A DNA stretch of 64,000 bases from assembly GCF_002902845.1 (NCBI RefSeq), contig NZ_PPTF01000029.1, positions 41,365 through 105,364 on the forward strand, read 5' to 3'. Below the pieces are notes generated by a model. That model was not told the origin of the DNA. It saw only the letters and a list, made by a program, of their open reading frames with translations, and made no database searches. This document shows positions 59,253-64,000 of the stretch, one piece after another. The position numbers were made by a program, and so were the translations under genes. The number at the start of each line of letters is the position of its first letter. Within the stretch, counting starts at the first letter, position 1. Source of the stretch: Chromobacterium sinusclupearum. Its GTDB lineage: Bacteria > Pseudomonadota > Gammaproteobacteria > Burkholderiales > Chromobacteriaceae.

Positions 59253-60182
59253 ATGACTTTTGCATTTCTGTTTCCCGGTCAAGGCTCGCAGAGCCTGAAA
59301 ATGATGGATGGCTTCGCCGATCTGCCGGTCGTGCAGCATACCTTCGAAGAGGCTTCCGACGCGTTGTCGGTGGATTTGTGGGCCATGTTGCAGGCGGATA
59401 GCGCCGATGCCATCAACGCCACCGTCAACACCCAGCCCATCATGCTGGCCGCCGGTTACGCCACGTATCTGGCGTGGCAGGAGCTGAACGGCAAGCAGCC
59501 GGCGGTAGTCGCCGGCCACAGCCTGGGCGAGTACACCGCCCTGGTGGCCTCTGGCGCGCTGCCGTTCGCCGAAGCCATCAAGCTGGTGCGCCTGCGCGCG
59601 GAAGCGATGCAGGCCGCCGTGCCGGCGGGCACCGGCGCCATGGCCGCCATCCTGAACCTGTCCGATGACGACATCCGCGCCGCTTGCGCGGAGGCTGCGC
59701 AGGGCGAGGTGGTGGAGCCGGTCAACTTCAACTCGCCGGGCCAGGTGGTGATCGCCGGCCACAAGGCCGCGGTGGAGCGGGCGATGGAAGCCTGCAAGGC
59801 CAAGGGCGCCAAGCGCGCGCTGCCGCTGCCGGTTTCCGTGCCGTCGCACTGCTCACTGATGCGCCCGGCCGCCGAACGCCTGGCTGAGGCGCTGCGCGAG
59901 GTGAACCTGAACGTGCCGGCCATTCCGGTACTGCACAATGCCGATGTGTCCAGCTACAGCGACCCGGCGCAAATCCGCGACGCGCTGACTCGTCAGCTGT
60001 ACATGCCGGTGCGTTGGACTGAAACCATCCAGAAGCTGGCCGGCGACGGCATCCTGCTGATGGCGGAATGCGGTCCCGGCAAGGTGCTGGCGGGCTTGGC
60101 CAAGCGCATCGACGGCAACGTCAAGTGCCTGACCTTGACCGATCGCGCCTCGCTGGAGGCCGCCAGCGCCGAGCTGGCCTGA
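59253..60182 (+). CDS. fabD: Malonyl-CoA-ACP transacylase
   Basis: A 309-residue acyltransferase that loads malonyl onto ACP. It starts with the family motif F-P-G-Q-G-S-Q. The serine nucleophile is S90 in G-H-S-L-G-E-Y. GGAG lies six bases before ATG 59253, which I prefer to the frame start at 59184. The gene is followed by fabG. Confidence 0.96.
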   Translation: MTFAFLFPGQGSQSLKMMDGFADLPVVQHTFEEASDALSVDLWAMLQADSADAINATVNTQPIMLAAGYATYLAWQELNGKQPAVVAGHSLGEYTALVASGALPFAEAIKLVRLRAEAMQAAVPAGTGAMAAILNLSDDDIRAACAEAAQGEVVEPVNFNSPGQVVIAGHKAAVERAMEACKAKGAKRALPLPVSVPSHCSLMRPAAERLAEALREVNLNVPAIPVLHNADVSSYSDPAQIRDALTRQLYMPVRWTETIQKLAGDGILLMAECGPGKVLAGLAKRIDGNVKCLTLTDRASLEAASAELA

Positions 60183-60268
60183 GCACCCATTGACAGCGGG
60201 TTGGCTGAGGCCGGCCCGCGGCGATCCGTCCTGCATGGGGCGGACGCCGACCATAAGGAGACATATTG

Positions 60269-61006
60269 ATGAGTCTGCAGGGCAAAGTAGCGCTGGTGAC
60301 CGGCGCGTCCCGCGGCATTGGCGCGGCCATCGCCGACGCCTTGGTCGCCGAAGGCGCGATTGTCATCGGCACCGCTACGTCGGAATCCGGCGCGGCTGCG
60401 ATCCATGAGCGTCTGTCCGGCAAGGGCGGCGCCGGTCGCGTGCTGAACGTGACCGAGGCGGGCGCAGTCGAGGCGCTGGTGGACACGGTGGAGAAGGAAT
60501 TCGGCGCCATCGCCGTGCTGGTCAACAATGCCGGCATCACCCGCGACAACCTGTTGATGCGGATGAAAGAAGACGATTGGGACGCCATCATGGACACCAA
60601 TCTGAAGTCGGTGTTCAAGACGTCCAAGGCCGTGATGCGCGGCATGATGAAGGCCCGCAGCGGCCGCATCATCAACATCGCTTCCGTAGTGGGCGCGATG
60701 GGTAACGCCGGCCAAGCCAACTACGCCGCCGCCAAGGCGGGCATCATGGGCTTCACCAAGTCCATGGCGCGCGAGGTCGGCAGCCGCAACATCACCGTCA
60801 ACTGCGTCGCGCCGGGCTTCATCGACACCGACATGACCCGCGCGCTGCCGGAAGCGCAGCGCGAGGCGCTGGTGGGGCAGATCGCCCTCGGGCGTCTGGG
60901 CGACGCCAAGGATATTGCCGATGCCGTTGTATTTTTGGCGTCGGATCGGGCCGCGTACATCACGGGTCAGACATTGCATGTAAATGGTGGCATGCTGATG
61001 CCATAA
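60269..61006 (+). CDS. fabG: 3-oxoacyl-ACP reductase
   Basis: A 245-residue short-chain dehydrogenase. The NADPH motif T-G-A-S-R-G-I-G is near residue 12, and the S-Y-K triad is in N-I-A-S-V-V-G, N-Y-A-A-A-K-A-G. It performs the first reduction of the elongation cycle. AAGGAG lies eight bases before ATG 60269. Confidence 0.96.
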   Translation: MSLQGKVALVTGASRGIGAAIADALVAEGAIVIGTATSESGAAAIHERLSGKGGAGRVLNVTEAGAVEALVDTVEKEFGAIAVLVNNAGITRDNLLMRMKEDDWDAIMDTNLKSVFKTSKAVMRGMMKARSGRIINIASVVGAMGNAGQANYAAAKAGIMGFTKSMAREVGSRNITVNCVAPGFIDTDMTRALPEAQREALVGQIALGRLGDAKDIADAVVFLASDRAAYITGQTLHVNGGMLMP

Positions 61007-61062
61007 ACTGATCCGGCAAATGTCCGGATGAGATTTAGGTAGGCTGCTCTAATTTTTTTTTG

Positions 61063-61068
61063 TAGAAT
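61063..61068 (+). promoter_or_regulatory. Candidate -10 box before acpP
   Basis: TAGAAT at 61063-61068 lies about 50 bases before acpP after a T-rich run. The -35 region is weak. A separate promoter would help give the high ACP level cells need. Confidence 0.4.
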
Positions 61069-61115
61069 ACCGGGGTTTTGTGATCCCGAATCAGAAAGGT
61101 CAAGGGTTTAAACAA

Positions 61116-61355
61116 ATGGAAAACATCGAAGCGCGCGTTAAGAAGATCGTCGCCGAACAACTGGGCGTGAACGAAGCCGAAGTGAAGACCGAGTCCTCCT
61201 TCGTGGACGATCTGGGCGCCGACTCGCTCGACACCGTTGAGCTGGTAATGGCTCTGGAAGAAGAGTTCGAGTGCGAAATTCCGGACGAAGAGGCCGAGAA
61301 GATCACGACCGTTCAGCAAGCCATCGACTACGTCACCGCTCATCTGAACAAATAA
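61116..61355 (+). CDS. acpP: Acyl carrier protein
   Basis: A 79-residue acidic protein with S37 in G-A-D-S-L-D, the phosphopantetheine attachment site. It carries fatty acyl groups during synthesis. The gene lies between fabG and fabF as usual. A hairpin with a T-run follows its stop. Confidence 0.98.
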   Translation: MENIEARVKKIVAEQLGVNEAEVKTESSFVDDLGADSLDTVELVMALEEEFECEIPDEEAEKITTVQQAIDYVTAHLNK

Positions 61356-61373
61356 TCCCTTTCTTCGGGACCA

Positions 61374-61420
61374 GGACCTCTGCCCGGTGCTGCTTCGGCT
61401 CGCCCGCAGAGGTTCTTTTG
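61374..61420 (+). terminator. Terminator or attenuator between acpP and fabF
   Basis: ACCTCTGC (61376-61383) pairs with GCAGAGGT (61406-61413) and TTTT follows. It may lower fabF transcription relative to acpP. Confidence 0.6.
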
Positions 61421-61520
61421 TTATGAGGATTCCAAACGTGCGTTTGAATTGCGCGCTTGCGCAATCGACTCGCTTGGTTTCAACGGGAGACTGCCCTCCC
61501 ATCTCTCACGGAGATTCTTC

Positions 61521-62762
61521 GTGTCCAAACGCAGAGTAGTAGTCACCGGCCTGGGCCATGTGTCCCCGGTCGGCAATGATGTCGCCACCGGTTGGGCCAA
61601 TTTGCTGGCCGGCAAGAGCGGCATAGGCAAGATCACCCGTTTCGATGCCAGCGACATGGCGTGCCAGATCGCGGGCGAAGTCAAGGATTTCGACATCGCC
61701 CAATACATCTCGCCGAAGGAGGCGCGTCGCAACGACCTGTTCATCCACTACGGCATCGCCGCGGCCCTCCAGGCCATCGCCGATGCCGGCCTGGATGACA
61801 TCCCGGGGCTGGACAAGACCCGCGTCGGCGTCAATATCGGTTCTGGCATCGGCGGCTTGCCGCTGATCGAGGACACCGGTGTGGCGCTGATGGAAGGCGG
61901 CCCGCGCAAGATCGGTCCGTTCTTCATTCCGGGTTCGCTGATCAACCTGATCGCCGGCCAGGTGTCCATCCTGAAAGGCTTCCAGGGGCCGTCCTATGGC
62001 ATCGTGTCCGCCTGCACCACCGGCGCGCACTGCATAGGCGACGCCGCGCGCCTGATCCAGTACGGCGACGCCGACATCATGGTGGCCGGCGGCGCCGAGG
62101 GAGCGATCTCGCGCCTGGGCATCGGCGGCTTCGCCGCGATGAAGGCGTTGTCCACCCGCAACGACGATCCGGCAGGCGCGTCCCGTCCTTGGGACAAGGG
62201 CCGCGACGGCTTCGTGATGGGCGAGGGCGCCGGCGTGCTGGTGCTGGAAGAGTATGAGCATGCGGTGAAGCGCGGCGCGACGATTTACGCCGAGCTGATC
62301 GGCTTCGGCATGAGCTCGGACGCGTATCACATCACCGCGCCGAATGCCGAGGGCCCGGCCCGCGGCGTGGCCAACGCGCTGCGCGACGCCGGCATCAACG
62401 CCGACCAGGTGCAGTACGTCAACGCGCACGGCACGTCCACGCCGCTGGGCGACGCCAACGAGACCAACGCCATCAAGATGGCGTTCGGCGACCACGCCGG
62501 CAAGCTGGTGGTCAACTCCACTAAGTCGATGACCGGCCACTTGCTGGGCGGCGCCGGCGGCGTGGAGGCGATCTACACCATTCTGGCCATCCACAACCAG
62601 ATCTCGCCGCCGACCATCAATCTGGTCGAGCAGGATCTGGAAGCGGGTTGCGATCTCGATTACGTGGCCAACACCGCGCGTGAAATGAAGATCGACGTGG
62701 GTATCTCCAATTCCTTCGGTTTTGGCGGCACCAACGGCACGCTGGTGTTCAAGCGCGTGTAA
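61521..62762 (+). CDS. fabF: 3-oxoacyl-ACP synthase II
   Basis: A 413-residue elongating condensing enzyme. C165 lies in V-S-A-C-T-T-G-A-H, and the two catalytic histidines in N-A-H-G-T-S-T and S-M-T-G-H-L-L-G. I favour GTG 61521, seven bases after GGAG, which gives the family start [10 protein letters not shown] terminator follows. Confidence 0.95.
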   Translation: MSKRRVVVTGLGHVSPVGNDVATGWANLLAGKSGIGKITRFDASDMACQIAGEVKDFDIAQYISPKEARRNDLFIHYGIAAALQAIADAGLDDIPGLDKTRVGVNIGSGIGGLPLIEDTGVALMEGGPRKIGPFFIPGSLINLIAGQVSILKGFQGPSYGIVSACTTGAHCIGDAARLIQYGDADIMVAGGAEGAISRLGIGGFAAMKALSTRNDDPAGASRPWDKGRDGFVMGEGAGVLVLEEYEHAVKRGATIYAELIGFGMSSDAYHITAPNAEGPARGVANALRDAGINADQVQYVNAHGTSTPLGDANETNAIKMAFGDHAGKLVVNSTKSMTGHLLGGAGGVEAIYTILAIHNQISPPTINLVEQDLEAGCDLDYVANTAREMKIDVGISNSFGFGGTNGTLVFKRV

Positions 62763-62791
62763 AACCGTCGCGCAAGCGATTGACAGGCCGA

Positions 62792-62828
62792 ACCGCTGCG
62801 CTACACTCGCAGCGGTTTTTCTTTTTTC
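62792..62828 (+). terminator. Terminator after fabF
   Basis: AACCGCTGCG pairs with CGCAGCGGTT and TTTCTTTTTT follows, closing the fatty-acid operon. Confidence 0.92.
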
Positions 62829-62899
62829 CGCCGCCGTGCGCAAGGTTGGCCGGCGGAGGTCGTAAATCAGTGCCGGGCCTTGCCGGCCCAGGACTCCCG

Positions 62900-64000
62900 A
62901 TGTTCACGCAGAAACTCGATTTCATTCCCGACTTGTTGGCGCTGCACGTTTCCGATCGCGAGAATTTCCCGTACTTGATGCAGTCGTCCGGCGACAGCGG
63001 CTGGGATCTGCTGCTGATGCAGCGCGAGCGGCGCGTGTTCCGCAGCGGCGAGGGCCAGGCGTTTCTCGAACAGATGCGCGCCTTCCAGCCGCGGCCGGTG
63101 GCCAATCCGCATGCCCTGCCGTTTGTCGGTGGCTGGTTCGTCTATCTCGCCTACGATCTGTTGTCCGAGTTCGAGCCGCGGGTGCCGGCCGCCTTGCCCG
63201 ATAGTTTTCCGTTGGCGGTATGGGCGCGCACGCCGGCGGCGGTGCTGGTGGACCGCGTCCACAACGAAGCCTGGCTGGTCGGCGAGACCGCTGAGGACTG
63301 GCATCGGCTGGAGCGCCTGGTCAGCGCGCGTCCGGCTTTTGAACCGGCGGCGGTCGCGCTGAACGCGCTGGAAGAAGACCCGCCCGAGTGGTACACCGAC
63401 GCGGTGGTCCGCCTCAAGCGCTACATCTACGAAGGCGACGTGTTTCAAGTCAACATCTCGCGCGGCTGGCGCGCCGAGCTGGCCGACGGCATCGCCGCGC
63501 CGGATCTTTACGCCGCGCTGCGCCGGGCCAACCCGGCGCCGTTCTCGGCCTTGGCGGACTTGGGCGAGGCGCAGATCGTCAGTTCGTCGCCGGAGCGCCT
63601 GGTGCGCGTGCAGCAGGGCTGGGCCGAGACGCGGCCGATCGCCGGCACCCATCCACGCTCGCCGGACCCGACGGAAGACGCCGCGCTGAAGCAGCGGCTG
63701 ATCAGCAGCATCAAGGAGCGCGCCGAGCACGTGATGCTGATCGATCTGGAGCGCAACGATCTAGGCCGCATCTGCCGGCCGGGCACGGTGGAAGTCAACG
63801 AGCTGATGGCGGTGGCCAGCTACGCCTATGTCCACCATATCGAATCGAATGTGCGCGGCCGGCTGCGCGACGACGTCGCGCCGGCGGACGTGCTGCGCGC
63901 GCTGTTCCCCGGCGGCACCATCACCGGCTGCCCCAAGGTGCGCACCATGCAGATCATCCGCGAGCTGGAAAACGGCGCCCGCCGCGCCTATACCGGCAGC
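62900..64000 (+). CDS. pabB: Aminodeoxychorismate synthase component I (PabB-like), partial
   Basis: The first 367 residues of a chorismate-using enzyme; the gene runs off the right edge. It shows V-F-Q-V-N-I-S-R, S-S-S-P-E-R-L-V, R-P-I-A-G-T-H-P-R, D-L-E-R-N-D-L-G and G-G-T-I-T-G-C-P-K. The motif P-I-A-G-T, with A248, is TrpE-like rather than the P-I-K-G-T of E. coli PabB, but many PabB proteins share this. The short N-terminal region and monofunctional look favour PabB. AGGA lies six bases before ATG 62900. Confidence 0.85.
   Translation, partial: MFTQKLDFIPDLLALHVSDRENFPYLMQSSGDSGWDLLLMQRERRVFRSGEGQAFLEQMRAFQPRPVANPHALPFVGGWFVYLAYDLLSEFEPRVPAALPDSFPLAVWARTPAAVLVDRVHNEAWLVGETAEDWHRLERLVSARPAFEPAAVALNALEEDPPEWYTDAVVRLKRYIYEGDVFQVNISRGWRAELADGIAAPDLYAALRRANPAPFSALADLGEAQIVSSSPERLVRVQQGWAETRPIAGTHPRSPDPTEDAALKQRLISSIKERAEHVMLIDLERNDLGRICRPGTVEVNELMAVASYAYVHHIESNVRGRLRDDVAPADVLRALFPGGTITGCPKVRTMQIIRELENGARRAYTGS

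Overview
The window is high-GC proteobacterial chromosome, most likely from Chromobacterium or a close relative in the Neisseriales (Betaproteobacteria). The taxonomic hints are conserved gene orders (pyrG-kdsA-eno-ftsB; yceD-rpmF-plsX-fabH-fabD-fabG-acpP-fabF; gcvT-gcvH-gcvP behind a glycine riboswitch), a Neisseria-like porin, TadA fused to a TfoX C-terminal-like domain, and paired cheV genes. I saw no prophage, CRISPR array, tRNA, rRNA or intact insertion sequence. The one clear mobile element is a 182-bp MITE-like insertion.

Layout. 1-3.3 kb: end of an EamA permease, then a long structured leader, an NRAMP-like transporter with altered metal-site motifs, and MgtC, suggesting a Mg2+-linked pair. 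3.5-5 kb: class I fumarase. 5-9.9 kb: a lower-GC lipoprotein, a methyltransferase, a MITE inserted exactly at the stop codons of two convergent genes, a DUF2721 membrane protein, an L,D-transpeptidase and tadA. 10-16 kb: an Ser/Ala-rich protein of unknown function, a yqjD-yqjE-yqjK-like operon, an MHS-family transporter and a lower-GC FAD monooxygenase. 16-28.6 kb: guaA, smpB with divergent ratA-rnfH, a diguanylate cyclase, pyrG-kdsA-eno-ftsB, rpmB-rpmG, and tsaB-rimI-udg.

28.6-36.7 kb: a chemotaxis operon on the minus strand (cheV, cheV, cheY, cheZ, cheA, EAL-HDOD) facing a FleS-like sensor kinase and a STAS protein. The two directions appear to share one overlapping pair of promoters. 36.7-44.7 kb: fdxA, gluQ, an APC amino-acid antiporter, a tandem glycine riboswitch and the glycine-cleavage genes. 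44.8-52.3 kb: a TehB-like methyltransferase, a PAS-GGDEF-EAL protein, a peptide-binding protein, a TetR regulator, an unknown exported protein and the porin.

52.3-64 kb: a candidate small RNA (promoter plus terminator) upstream of the porin, a DUF2520 dehydrogenase-like gene, pncB, an RsmI-family methylase, maf, the fatty-acid synthesis cluster, and the start of pabB, which runs off the right edge.

The most novel-looking items are the noncoding ones: the candidate sRNA at 52558-52650, the MITE at 7980-8161, the 67-nt hairpin at 49515-49581, the inverted repeat between gcvH and gcvP, and the leader before the NRAMP-like gene. Among proteins, the KdsA variant that lacks its metal-binding cysteine is the most unusual. 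All functions are inferred from sequence motifs and gene context read by eye; no database search was run.
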